Assembly: GCA_016703425.1 (NCBI GenBank)
Contig: JADJCA010000015.1
Span: forward strand, 186,001-250,000
DNA length: 64,000 nucleotides
DNA from: Myxococcales bacterium
Lineage (GTDB): Bacteria > Myxococcota_A > Polyangia > Polyangiales > Polyangiaceae
Direction: 5' to 3'
Shown here: positions 5,491 to 14,265 of the stretch, piece after piece
Layout: every line of letters starts with the position of its first letter
How positions within the stretch are numbered: the first letter of the stretch is position 1
Position numbers and translations under genes: made by a program
Notes under the pieces: generated by a model
What the model was told of the DNA's origin: nothing
Database searches by the model: none
Seen by the model: only the letters and a program-made list of their open reading frames with translations

Positions 5491-7749
5491 ATGGTCCGAA
5501 GACAAGCGAACTGGCTTTTCGTCGCCCTCCTGTTCGGTACCGCGGCCGCCGCCGCGTGTGGCAGCGATGAGACCGGCGCGGGCGGCGACGACGGGCGCGA
5601 TGGCGGCCCGGCCGTCGACATAAGGCCGCAGCCCGGCGACCTGGACGCGGCGGCGATGCCCATCGACCTCTCGCCGAAGGACCAGGCGCTCACCTTCGTG
5701 AGCGGACAGCCTGCACCGACGCTGCAGCTCCAAGCGAAGCTCTTGGCTACGGGAGAGGTCGTCCCCGCGACCTTCGCCATCGACCGGGGAGAAATCGGCA
5801 CCGTCGGCGCCACCACGGGTCTGTTCACCGCGGCCGGGAAGGCCGGTGGCAAGGCCACGGTGACGGCAACGTGGAGAGGCGCGACCGCAACCACCTCCGT
5901 CGCGGTCCGGCTCCGCGTGGTCGACAACGGCGGCCCGCCGACGAGCAGTGACGCGGGCGCCGGCGCAGGCGGCAACGGTGGCGTCGGTGGCGCAGGCCCG
6001 GGCGGCCCCGTCGACCCGGCGACGATCGCGGTGCTGAAAGGCACGGCGACGCCGGACGCGAACCTCGGGCTGCTCTATCCGTACACGGGCACGGTGTGGC
6101 CACGAGGGATCCTGGCGCCGCTCCTTCAGTGGAACGTGGGCGCGCAAGGCGACTACGACGCCGTGCTCGTGTCGCTGAAGGAGACCTTCTTCGAATACGA
6201 AGGGACCTTCGCGAAGAACGCGGCCCCCTTCAAGAACCACCCCGTCGGGCAACAAGTGTGGAAGCAGCTCCTCGCGTCGAACACCGGCGAGGACGTGGCC
6301 GTATCGCTCGTCTTTGCGAAGTCTGGCGCCGCCTATGGCCCGCTCACATCGAGCTGGAAGGTTGCCGCGGGGCCCCTCAAGGGCACCGTCTATTACAACT
6401 CGTACGGCACCAACCTCGCGAAGAACTATGACGGCGCGCTCCCCGACAGCCGGCGGTTCGGCGGCGCAACGCTCGCCATCAAAGGCAGCTCGACCGATCC
6501 CGTTCTCGTCGCCGGCGGTACCGGAGACTCTGGCTATTGCCGCGTATGTCACTCGGTCGCCGCCAACGGCTCGGTGCTGCTCACGCAGCGGCGCGAGGGC
6601 GGCGACAAGCAATTTTCGACGTACGACCTCAAGACCGGCGTCGAAACGAAGATGCTCCCCGAAGGCACCACGGCCGCCAACTATGCGTGGCCCGCGATCT
6701 ACCCGGACGGCACGCTCTTCCTCGGCGACTCGAGCTCCGCCATCGGCTCGAGCGACCAGTCCAACCAGCTCTATCAAGTGGTCTCCGGCGGCGGCTCTGC
6801 GACGCCCACGGCGGTGACGATGAACGGTTGGCCGGCGGGCTTTCGCGCAGCGTTCCCTGCGTTTTCGCACGACGGACGGCGCCTCGCCTTCACGATGTTC
6901 GGTGGCGCCGCCGGCGCCGACGAGAAGACCATTGGCGCCATGACGTTCGACAAGGCATCGAGCACGTTCGGGCCGATACAGACGGTGTTCAAGCCCGGCG
7001 GCGGCCTCACCGCCGTCTACCCATCGTTCCTTCCCACGAGCGACAGCGTGATCTTCCACGTGGAGACGCGAGGCAACGGTCGCGACTACGGCGGCACACG
7101 CGGCGACGGCGACAGCGGCGGAGACGCCGACGTGGGCGCGCGCGCCGAGCTGTGGTGGGCGACGGTCCCCGCGAGCGGCACGCCCGTGGCCGCGCGCCTC
7201 GACAAGCTCAACGGCGTCGGCTACCTGCCCTCGGGTCCCGACGGTCACGATGCCGACGCCACCTTGAACTACGAGCCCACGGTGAACCCCGTTCCGTCGG
7301 GCGGCTACGCGTGGGTCGTGTTCACGAGCCGTCGCCGCTACGGCAACGTGGCGACGATGAACCCGTTCCACAGCGATCCACGAAACTTTGACCTTACGAC
7401 GGACGCCACCACGAAGAAGCTCTGGGTAGCCGCCATCGATCTCAACGCGCCGCCGGGCAGCGACCCGAGCCACCCAGCGTTCTACTTGCCAGCGCAGGAG
7501 CTGCTCGCCGGCAACGCGCGTGGCTATTGGGTCGTCGACCCGTGCAAGGCGGACGCCGTCGAGTGCGAGACCGGCGACGAGTGCTGCGGAGGCTTCTGCC
7601 GCCCCGACGCGAGCGGCAAGCTCGTCTGCAGCAACGTGGTGCCCGCTTGCGCGCAGGAGTTCGAGCGGTGCAACACCGCGGCCGACTGCTGCAACTCACT
7701 CTCGCAGTGCATCAACAACCGGTGCGCTTCCGCCAGCACCCCGAAGTAG
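5491..7749 (+). CDS. Large lipoprotein: BIG2-like domain, propeller-like core with CxxCH, Cys-rich C-terminus
   Basis: A 752-aa exported protein. The signal peptide ends AAAAACGSD, with Cys as lipid anchor, followed by a Gly/Asp-rich linker. Residues about 65-150 resemble a bacterial Ig-like BIG2 domain (GEIGTVGATTGLFTAAGKAG, then KATVTATW). The central 400 residues show repeated short WD/TolB-like strands and one CRVCH (about residue 350), a covalent heme-c attachment motif. The C-terminus holds two Cys-rich knots (ECCGGFCRP, then CCNSLSQCINNRC), a type frequent in myxobacterial surface proteins. I do not recognise a named family for the whole. The ATG at 5491 is chosen over a TTG at 5482. 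Confidence 0.85.
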   Translation: MVRRQANWLFVALLFGTAAAAACGSDETGAGGDDGRDGGPAVDIRPQPGDLDAAAMPIDLSPKDQALTFVSGQPAPTLQLQAKLLATGEVVPATFAIDRGEIGTVGATTGLFTAAGKAGGKATVTATWRGATATTSVAVRLRVVDNGGPPTSSDAGAGAGGNGGVGGAGPGGPVDPATIAVLKGTATPDANLGLLYPYTGTVWPRGILAPLLQWNVGAQGDYDAVLVSLKETFFEYEGTFAKNAAPFKNHPVGQQVWKQLLASNTGEDVAVSLVFAKSGAAYGPLTSSWKVAAGPLKGTVYYNSYGTNLAKNYDGALPDSRRFGGATLAIKGSSTDPVLVAGGTGDSGYCRVCHSVAANGSVLLTQRREGGDKQFSTYDLKTGVETKMLPEGTTAANYAWPAIYPDGTLFLGDSSSAIGSSDQSNQLYQVVSGGGSATPTAVTMNGWPAGFRAAFPAFSHDGRRLAFTMFGGAAGADEKTIGAMTFDKASSTFGPIQTVFKPGGGLTAVYPSFLPTSDSVIFHVETRGNGRDYGGTRGDGDSGGDADVGARAELWWATVPASGTPVAARLDKLNGVGYLPSGPDGHDADATLNYEPTVNPVPSGGYAWVVFTSRRRYGNVATMNPFHSDPRNFDLTTDATTKKLWVAAIDLNAPPGSDPSHPAFYLPAQELLAGNARGYWVVDPCKADAVECETGDECCGGFCRPDASGKLVCSNVVPACAQEFERCNTAADCCNSLSQCINNRCASASTPK

Positions 7750-7848
7750 ACGCGTGCGGAGCTGCGGCTTTGATGATCGCTCTCTTTGCTCGTTCGACAG
7801 GCTCATGGGCGGAGTCGAGAGTCGCTTGTCACCACGCGCCCACGAGGT

Positions 7849-8286
7849 TCACTCGCCGTCGGCCGTGAAGTCGCCGCCTGGATCGCCTCCGTAGTCGAGG
7901 TCATCGACCGGGGCACTGTTCAGGTCGTCGCCTGGGGCGCCGTTCCATCCGTCGGTGCCGGGATCGACTTCAGGGTCGTTACCTCCGTTGCCGCCCTCAA
8001 AATCATCGCCAGCGGCGCGCGGCGCTTCGTTGGTGTTGCTTGACGGCGGCGTCTGCGGCGGCTCGGCGGGCGGCGGCTCTGGCGCGCGCGGCGATCCCCC
8101 CTCATAGCGCCGGAGGTCTTGGAAGTATTGCTCCTGCTCGGGCGTGAACCTGAGCTGGCCGTCCGCGCCAATGTTTGGAGGTCCAACGATGTCGGCCGGA
8201 GGGACCGGCGCGCGCCAGTTCATGCCGCCCGAAACGGCATCGAGATCGTCACCCGTCAGCGTGAACCTTGCGCGTGTACTCTTCAT
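7849..8286 (-). CDS. Double-glycine leader peptide protein (bacteriocin/RiPP-leader-like)
   Basis: A 145-aa protein with an N-terminal leader LTGDDLDAVSGG (Gly-Gly at residues 20-21), matching the class II bacteriocin / Nif11-independent double-glycine leader pattern L-x3-L-x-V-x-GG cleaved by C39 peptidases. The rest is hydrophilic and Pro-, Asp- and Gly-rich, with no membrane segment, ending in many GDD/GGDPGG stretches. No transporter, peptidase or modifying enzyme lies nearby. The start at 8286 has a GAGG site. A second gene with the same leader style occurs at 24894. Export substrate or peptide-natural-product precursor is the best guess. Confidence 0.65.
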   Translation of the reverse strand: MKSTRARFTLTGDDLDAVSGGMNWRAPVPPADIVGPPNIGADGQLRFTPEQEQYFQDLRRYEGGSPRAPEPPPAEPPQTPPSSNTNEAPRAAGDDFEGGNGGNDPEVDPGTDGWNGAPGDDLNSAPVDDLDYGGDPGGDFTADGE

Positions 8287-8528
8287 GGGACCTCGCCGTG
8301 AACCGTTCAAAGTCCGTACCACCCTGGAGGCTGCTGCACGGCCGACGAAACCCTGCCGAATCCCTCGCGGGGGTCGCTGCCGACCGGAGCAACGACGCCT
8401 CGGGGCGAATGTGGGCGTCGCCTGCTGAGCAGGTCAGGCCGTCGGTGACACCGCGATCCAGGCCGATCCGGCGCGAAGGCGCCGGGCGGGGGTGACGCCC
8501 GTCTCGTCGTCGAAGCCGGGGCACAAGA

Positions 8529-10304
8529 ATGGCGGTAAGGTCGCCTTCGAAGGAGTTGACCTTGCGCTCACGCCCCGCGAAGACCCCGGCCGCGAAACGA
8601 CGTTCCCCTAGCACGGCGGGCCGCGACCTCGCGCGCTTGCGCAAGATCGCAGGCGAGTTCGAACCCGGCGCCGCGGCGACCAAGCGCGCCCTCGTAGACA
8701 AGCTCTCTCGTGCGCGCCTCGCAACGGCCGACGCCGTCGCGCGCCTGCACGACGTGCTTTGCTTCCTGCGCGCCTATCCCGACGACGCGGAGCTCCTCGC
8801 GTGCGTCGAGGCGGCCCTCGCCGCCTTCGCGGATCGGCCGGACCTCGTTCGCTTCCGCAGCCAACTCGACGACAGCGGCATCGCCGGCACGGACATCTAC
8901 TACACGTTCTTCGCGGCCACGGCTCGCTGGCTGGCCCAGCGCTTCCCCGAGCGCCTCACGGTGGCGTGGGACTACCTGGCCGACGACGCGCGGCTCGGCG
9001 AGCGACTCAACCTTCTCGCGACGTACCCCGAGAACCTCGGCCTCGAAGACTACGATCTCGGCGTCCGCGGTTGGCTCGAGCGCATGAAGCGCCCCACCGA
9101 GACCGACGCGGCGTACCTCCTCGAGCGTTGGTGGCGCGAGCCCATGTCTGAAACGACGCGCCAGCAGCTCTACGAGGAGATGCAGCTCTTGCTCAAGCTC
9201 GCGTGGGGCCCCGGCGGGCCGGCGCGAACGCGGGAGAAGCTTGACGGTCTGAACTTCCCTCGGAGCTTCCAAGAGACCCCGCTCGACCACCGGCGCCCCG
9301 ATCTCTGGAAGGCCATCGCCACGCCACCCACGCGTGTGCGCACCGTTTCGGAGGCCGAGGGCGAACGCCTCGTGACCCTCGCCCGCGAGGCCATGATCAG
9401 TCGGAGCCGTGATCTCGACGCGTTCTGTTACGGCGATCCGCGCGACGTGCGCATCATCGAGTTCGATCAGGGGCTTTGCTTCGTGGCCATCGGCATGAAG
9501 CCGGAGCGGCGACTGCTCCTCGAGTCGGTCTACGGATTCCTCACCATCAAGAATGGCGTTCCCATTGGCTACGTCCTCGCCGCCGCGTTCAACGAGTCGG
9601 CGGAGATGGCCTACAACGTCTTTGACACGTGGCGCGGCTACGAAGCCGCCAACATCTATGGCCGGGCGCTTTCGGCAACGTCGCACTTGCTTGGCGCCAA
9701 GGCCTTCAGCGCGCCGCCCTACCAACTCGGGCACGACAACGCCGAGGGGCTCGCTTCGGGAGCGTGGTGGTTCTACCAAAAGCTCGGCTTTAAGCCGCGT
9801 GATCCGGCCATCGTTCGCATGATGGACCGCGAGCTCGCGAAGATGCAACGCCGCCGCGGTTATCGCTCGAGCGTCGCGACGCTCCAGGAGCTGTCGAGCG
9901 TCGACATGTTCTTGGAGCGCGGGACTCCGGAGCCCGACATCGTGGGCGTCTTTCCCCTCGGCGCCGTGGGCCTGGCGATCACCGATTCGCTGGCCTGTCG
10001 CTTCGGAGCCGATCGCGAGCGCGGCCTCGACGTCTCGGAGGAGGAGGCGGCTCGCGCGCTGGCGGTGCGCGGGCTAAACCGGTGGACGCCCGACGAGCGG
10101 CTCGCCTTCCGGCGATGGGCACCGCTCGTCGGCATCCTGCCCGGCATCAGCCGCTGGACCGCCGACGACCGCAAGGCTCTCGTCGACGTCATTCGGGCCA
10201 AGGGCGCCCGCTACGAGTCCGACTACGTGCGCGCCTACAACGCTCACGCGAAGCTTAGGCGCGCGCTCTCGCGTCTCGTCCAACCTCATTCGAAGCTCGT
10301 CTGA
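8529..10304 (+). CDS. Conserved hypothetical protein with GNAT-like C-terminal part
   Basis: A 591-aa cytosolic protein that I cannot name. The first 280 residues are largely helical. From about residue 335 the order resembles an acetyltransferase core: a YGFLTIKNGVPIGYVLAAAF strand pair, a segment with YNVFDTWRGYEAA, then SGAWWFYQKLGFKPRDP (about 410-425), which looks like the last helix and strand of a GNAT domain. The C-terminal 100 residues (ALAVRGLNRWTPDERLAF onwards) are duplicated as a fragment at 10987-11072. Its 3' end overlaps the convergent lipoprotein gene by 19 bp. The ATG at 8529 has no good ribosome-binding site, so the start is uncertain. Confidence 0.72.
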   Translation: MAVRSPSKELTLRSRPAKTPAAKRRSPSTAGRDLARLRKIAGEFEPGAAATKRALVDKLSRARLATADAVARLHDVLCFLRAYPDDAELLACVEAALAAFADRPDLVRFRSQLDDSGIAGTDIYYTFFAATARWLAQRFPERLTVAWDYLADDARLGERLNLLATYPENLGLEDYDLGVRGWLERMKRPTETDAAYLLERWWREPMSETTRQQLYEEMQLLLKLAWGPGGPARTREKLDGLNFPRSFQETPLDHRRPDLWKAIATPPTRVRTVSEAEGERLVTLAREAMISRSRDLDAFCYGDPRDVRIIEFDQGLCFVAIGMKPERRLLLESVYGFLTIKNGVPIGYVLAAAFNESAEMAYNVFDTWRGYEAANIYGRALSATSHLLGAKAFSAPPYQLGHDNAEGLASGAWWFYQKLGFKPRDPAIVRMMDRELAKMQRRRGYRSSVATLQELSSVDMFLERGTPEPDIVGVFPLGAVGLAITDSLACRFGADRERGLDVSEEEAARALAVRGLNRWTPDERLAFRRWAPLVGILPGISRWTADDRKALVDVIRAKGARYESDYVRAYNAHAKLRRALSRLVQPHSKLV

Positions 10305-10930
10305 CAGCCCGACAGCGCGCACGTGGTGATGATCTTGTCGCCGAAGCCGCCGTCATTGCGACCGACTTCGACCTTCGTCGGCGAGGCGGGGCAGCCGCAG
10401 CCGGGGAACACACGCCGGCAGGTGTCGGCGTAGGTCTGGAGTGCGTCCTTGCTCTTCTTGTTCACGCCGAAGGCGAGCGTGTTGCCGCAGCAGTCGGTCG
10501 CCATGACGACGAACGTGCAGTCACGCTGGGCGTTGTCGCAGGACTTGTCGATGGGGCTCTTCGGGCCGCCGACGACCGACGCGCCTGGCAACGGACAGGA
10601 CATGCCTTCGGGCACGGGGCAGCCGAGCGCACCTAGGGGAGCCTGCCACTTGCCGTCTTCGGAGCAGCTGAACTTGCCGCACGTCTCAAAGTTCGCCGCG
10701 TAAATGCACTCTCGCGCCGGCGTGCATGCCGCGCCCGCCGGCGGAGGCTCGGCGGGACACCCGGCTCCCGCGTCTGCGCGGGTGCCCCCATCGGACGCCG
10801 CGTCGGTCGACACGTTGGCCGCCGCATCGGGTCCCTCCGGGACGCCCTCAGACTCTCCACCGCACGCCGCGGTCAACGTGGCGGCAACGCCAACCAAGGC
10901 GGTCAACGCGACGACGATGGCGAGCTTCAT
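10286..10930 (-). CDS. Cys-rich lipoprotein of unknown function
   Basis: A 214-aa lipoprotein. Signal peptide MKLAIVVALTALVGVAATL, lipobox AAC, then an Asp/Ala/Gly-rich linker to about residue 60. The mature part carries about sixteen cysteines in loose pairs (CIYAANFETCGKFSC, DCCGN, CGCPASP), suggesting a disulfide-stabilised surface protein. The middle block CTPARECIYAANFETCGKFSC recurs in many myxobacterial lipoproteins. No enzymatic motif is visible. The gene lies between the intact 3' end of its left neighbour and a duplicated copy of that same end. Confidence 0.8.
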   Translation of the reverse strand: MKLAIVVALTALVGVAATLTAACGGESEGVPEGPDAAANVSTDAASDGGTRADAGAGCPAEPPPAGAACTPARECIYAANFETCGKFSCSEDGKWQAPLGALGCPVPEGMSCPLPGASVVGGPKSPIDKSCDNAQRDCTFVVMATDCCGNTLAFGVNKKSKDALQTYADTCRRVFPGCGCPASPTKVEVGRNDGGFGDKIITTCALSGCQTSFE

Positions 10931-10986
10931 GGAGCGCACGCTAGCACTTGCCTCGCCGCGCGCGAGACCGGGTTGGGGCGTCCGAT

Positions 10987-11072
10987 CTCGCGCGCTGGCG
11001 GTGCGCGGGCTAAACCGCTGGGCGCCCGACCACGCGAAGCTTAGGACCGCGCTCTCGCGTCTCGTCCAAGAG
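10987..11072 (+). pseudogene. Duplicated 3' fragment of the 8529-10304 gene, with 150-bp internal deletion
   Basis: Bases 10987-11030 match 10051-10094 with two mismatches, and 11031-11070 match 10245-10284 with only a few. The intervening 150 bp (50 codons) is absent, so the reading frame is kept: ALAVRGLNRW, then HAKL and ALSRLVQ. The fragment has no start and runs on into unrelated sequence. It is a relic of a second copy of the neighbouring gene's 3' end. Confidence 0.85.
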
Positions 11073-11607
11073 AAACAACGCGCCCGAGCGACACGTCGTG
11101 CTCGTTCTGCGACGGGCGTTCAGAACGCGTGTGCGCCGGCGATGGCGGTGACCTCGTCTGCCTCGCGTGCGCAAGGGCCGCCGTGGACCTCTTCGTGTCG
11201 TCCGGCCCGTCCCACCGCGAGTACGCCTTCGCCGGCCCCCTTGGTTGCGCGGGGCAACGCTTCAAAACGAAGCACGAGGAACATCCGCCTCGACATCGGG
11301 TACACGGCAAGGAAGGCTTTCGTCATCGTCGGCGAAGAGCCTGCCGACGGCCGGTGCGGCGCGCGCTACACGAGCGCCACGACGAGGGCGAAGCCCTCGC
11401 GGTCCCATCGGCGCGGGACAAAGCCGAGCTTGAGGATGTCTAAGAGTGGCGTGAAGGGGTTCGGTCGCGCGGCGCAAGGTGCAACATCGTCAGCCGCCAG
11501 CGACGCGTAAGCGATGACGCCAGACACGAGCGATTCTAAGTCTCTCAACGCGTGGACAGGTTAGCAGCGTACCGATGCGTGCGTTCGCTCACCGGCCACC
11601 AACACGC
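11073..11607 (+). other. Gene-poor stretch with a possible ClpX-type zinc-finger remnant
   Basis: No convincing gene in this stretch. The one notable trace, at about 11090-11200 on the plus strand, reads SCSFCDGRSERV, then DLVCLACARAAVDLF: a C-x2-C-x14-C-x2-C pattern resembling the N-terminal zinc finger of ClpX (CSFCgk...CdeC). There is no ATG with a ribosome-binding site, and the frame degenerates into Arg/His-rich sequence after about 60 codons. It is either a short zinc-finger gene with a non-ATG start or, more likely, a decayed fragment. The rest (11260-11607) shows no coding signal that I trust. Confidence 0.3.
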
Positions 11608-12627
11608 TCACGGCGCCGGCCGCGCCTCCTTCGCGTCGCTCGCCACGTCGAGCTCGATACGGCGCCGGAAGTCCGCGGCCGCTGGCACCACCGACGCCAT
11701 GTGATCTCCATCCACGAGCACCGCTTCGAGGGGCACACGGAGCGGCGCGGCAAGGGCCGCCGCGTAACGCGCGTCGCGCGTGTCGAAGGCATCGCCCCGT
11801 CCGGCGTAGGCCAGATGCGGGTGCACGAGGTCGGCGAGGTTCGGGATGAGCAGTCGCAAGGTCACTTCGCGCGGGTCCCTAGGGTCGAAGCGCACGAGGT
11901 TCATGCCTGTCGCCTTCGCCCAGGCGAAGAAGGCGCTCGCCCGGTAAATGCCGCCGACGCTGGCCGTGCGGCGGAGCGGCGCCGCGGGAAAGAGGGAGAG
12001 GAGCGCCGCCACGCCCCCGCCGATGCTGTGACCGAAGGCGTAGATCTTCCTTCGGTCGACTTCGGGCCGCGCCGCCACGAACTCCACCGCGGCGAGCCCA
12101 TCGTCGACCTCGCCGGCGAGGAGCTCGAAGGCGCCGGGGTTACCGTTTTCGCCACGGAGCATCGGAAAGAGGACGACGTAGCCGGCGTCGACGAAGGGCC
12201 GCGCGCCGTCCAACGCCTCCTGCGTGAGCGCGAAGTCGTGGTGAAAGTAGACGACGGCGGGCGATTGCGCCGCCGACTCTGTCGATGAGCGCGCCGGCGC
12301 CGAGAGCCAAGCGCGCAGCGAAAGCACGCCCGAGCGAAACTGCACCTCCTCGAGCCACGGAGGGGGCGCCATAAGTGCGCCTTGCACGCGATTCGGGGAC
12401 GCGGCAGCGACGCGCGAGCGAAACTGCGCGCGGCGCGCGAGGAACGGAGTGTAAGGCTCCACGCGCTCCAGCTCCGGGTGCTCGACGCCCCCTCCCCCAG
12501 CGCCGCCGCCTCGCGGGGCCGTGGCCTCGCCAGCGCGGCACGCGACGAGCACAAGGCCGAGCAAGGCCATGACGAGGAGGCCAGGCGCCCGAAGCGCGGC
12601 GCGTTGGGACTCTGGGGCGTCGTGCAT
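11608..12627 (-). CDS. Alpha/beta-hydrolase (prolyl-oligopeptidase/DLH-like) lipoprotein
   Basis: A 339-aa exported hydrolase. N-terminal hydrophobic segment LLVMALLGLVLVAC supplies a lipobox Cys. The alpha/beta-hydrolase fold is visible from about residue 110: VVYFHHDFALTQEALDGARPF around the oxyanion hole, the nucleophile elbow GHSIGGG (Ser about 222), Asp candidates in FDPRDPRE, and the catalytic His in VDGDHM near the C-terminus. This is close to S9/dienelactone-hydrolase-like enzymes acting on peptides or esters; the substrate is not readable. The start at 12627 is chosen because it places the signal peptide at the N-terminus. It is divergent from the next gene. Confidence 0.82.
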   Translation of the reverse strand: MHDAPESQRAALRAPGLLVMALLGLVLVACRAGEATAPRGGGAGGGGVEHPELERVEPYTPFLARRAQFRSRVAAASPNRVQGALMAPPPWLEEVQFRSGVLSLRAWLSAPARSSTESAAQSPAVVYFHHDFALTQEALDGARPFVDAGYVVLFPMLRGENGNPGAFELLAGEVDDGLAAVEFVAARPEVDRRKIYAFGHSIGGGVAALLSLFPAAPLRRTASVGGIYRASAFFAWAKATGMNLVRFDPRDPREVTLRLLIPNLADLVHPHLAYAGRGDAFDTRDARYAAALAAPLRVPLEAVLVDGDHMASVVPAAADFRRRIELDVASDAKEARPAP

Positions 12628-12758
12628 GAGGCGAACGCTACCGCTTGGCGCGCGGACGGCGCCAGCGTGCCGTGGGAGCTCCGGGTGAAGGCAGGTCGGC
12701 AAGCTGTGCCGTGGCTGCGTCGGCAGCCTCTACCTTGAGGCTGGCGTATCCTGCCTGC

Positions 12759-14183
12759 GTGCTCAAGGCCGCGGTTCGCGCCATTCTGGAGTGTTTCGGT
12801 GGCGCGATGCTCACCGATCCCTGGCCCCTGCCGGAGTTCTCGCTTTCCCTCAGCGGCGCCGACGTGGTTGTCACGATGGGCGACGCGACGATCACCGGGC
12901 GCCTCTCGGCGCGCGTGCTCTTCGCGAGCGACGTTTGGGGCGCGGTGGCACGGAGCCGCGGCCTCGACGTGGGCCGAGTCTGGCCCTACGGGATTGAACG
13001 CTCATCGCCTGCTCTCGCACTGCCGCTCCGCGACGCGGGCCTGGCGCTCCTCGAGCGCGGGGAGGCCACTGAGGCGGAGATCCTTCTCGGGGACGCGCTC
13101 GAATGGCTTCCCGGTGAGCGCGACGCCACGCTCACGCGCGTGCCCTCCGCGATGGCCAGCTCGCTCCAACGTCGTTTGGACATCGAGCACGCTCCCCTGT
13201 CCTTCGCGCGTGCCTTCGCCCACCTCGAAGGTCAACTCGCCAGCCGTGAGGTTCCGGTGCGGGCCGTGGCTGGCGACGCGCTCGAAGAAGTGACGCGTCA
13301 CTTCACCTCGACGGCGGGCGTGCGGAGGACGTGGACACGTGCGCGCGGTGCCCTGCTCGCGTCGGCAGCCGATGAACATCCACGCGTGCGCGAGTCGGCC
13401 CTCTCGGCGCTGGCGGTCGTTGCGTTCTCGGCGTGGCAGTCCCGTGAACTCGCCGTGCTCGACGAGATCCTCCCGCGGCTTCGCGACACCGACGTCGCGG
13501 CGCGGGAAATGGCGGCGCTCCGTTTCGAGCGTCTCCTCTCGAGCCACGACCGCGTGCTCGCCGAGGCCGCGTGGCAGGAGTGCGAGCGGCTGGCGTTCGT
13601 CGCCGGAGCGCCGCAGCCCAGGCACTTGTTTGAAGCGCCCACTTGGCGAGACCGCCGAGCGATCCACCTCACCGAGGCCGCGCGGACTCTCCTCGATGAC
13701 AAGGAGCCGCGAGAAGCGGTGAGCCTCCTCCGTGAAGCGGTCGCGCTCGTCCTTGAGGGCTCGCACGAGGGCCCGACCCGCGGCCGCGGTTTCGCCTGGC
13801 GCACGTTCTTCGCGCAAGGAGTGGCGCTCGAGGCGCTCGGCGATGCAGGCGCGACCGCTTCCTACAAGCAAGCGAGAGAAGCCCACGCGCGTCTCGATGG
13901 GTCGAACGTCCCCCACGAGATTGACGACGCCATCGCCCGCCTCACGGCTTCGCGCGTCGACGTCCGCGGTGCCGTCGCGCGCAACTTGGTCGACGCGCTG
14001 GCGTCGGCCGGTGCCATCGAACTCGCCGAGGACGGTCGCCTTGGGCTCGAGAAGACGCTTGCGACGCGAATGCCAAAGAGCGCCGGCGCGCTTCTTGGCG
14101 TTCTCATGCGCCACGAAGGCGTCGCGGAGGTGTTCTGCGACGAGGAGTCGCTGGGCGAGCTCCTCGAGCGGTTCGGCGCGTGA
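12759..14183 (+). CDS. HEAT-like helical repeat protein, function unknown
   Basis: About 474 aa, almost wholly alpha-helical. Residues about 160-270 contain HEAT-like units (VPVRAVAGDALEEV, then HPRVRESALSALAVVAF, then AAREMAALRFERLLS). A second part (about 300-400) looks TPR-like (LLDDKEPREAVSLLREAVALV, then FAQGVALEALGDAGATASY). The GTG at 12759 is a tentative start giving VLKAAVRAILECFGG; an ATG at 12807 is the alternative. No signal peptide. Such orphan scaffold proteins are abundant in large myxobacterial genomes; I infer a protein-binding role only. Confidence 0.7.
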   Translation: MLKAAVRAILECFGGAMLTDPWPLPEFSLSLSGADVVVTMGDATITGRLSARVLFASDVWGAVARSRGLDVGRVWPYGIERSSPALALPLRDAGLALLERGEATEAEILLGDALEWLPGERDATLTRVPSAMASSLQRRLDIEHAPLSFARAFAHLEGQLASREVPVRAVAGDALEEVTRHFTSTAGVRRTWTRARGALLASAADEHPRVRESALSALAVVAFSAWQSRELAVLDEILPRLRDTDVAAREMAALRFERLLSSHDRVLAEAAWQECERLAFVAGAPQPRHLFEAPTWRDRRAIHLTEAARTLLDDKEPREAVSLLREAVALVLEGSHEGPTRGRGFAWRTFFAQGVALEALGDAGATASYKQAREAHARLDGSNVPHEIDDAIARLTASRVDVRGAVARNLVDALASAGAIELAEDGRLGLEKTLATRMPKSAGALLGVLMRHEGVAEVFCDEESLGELLERFGA

Positions 14184-14205
14184 GCCGACGGTGCTCTTAC
14201 GGGAC

Positions 14206-14265
14206 GCGCCACGCTTCCCCTTCGCGAGCTTGGCTTCACCTTCGGGTTCAGAGGTAGACCTCTCC
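14206..14265 (-). pseudogene. Remnant of a duplicated SUKH (SMI1/KNR4) gene end
   Basis: This 60-bp block matches 15848-15910 in the SUKH-domain gene to the right, in the same orientation: both hold GCGCCACGCTTCCC and GAGGTAGACCTCTCC, and on the minus strand both encode GEVYL-LNPKVK. The copy is frameshifted right after GEVYL and lacks the rest of the domain. The remaining stretch 14184-14500 holds no other feature that I can support, apart from a 13-bp palindrome at 14393-14405. Confidence 0.7.

Noticed and set aside
5476..7473. A 665-codon minus-strand frame opposite the heme-motif lipoprotein
   Set aside because: Composition is Arg/Val/His-rich without recognisable domains; it mirrors the real plus-strand gene.
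11366..11548. A 60-codon minus-strand frame ending in a hydrophobic segment
   Set aside because: No ribosome-binding site, no family signal, and in a stretch containing duplicated fragments.
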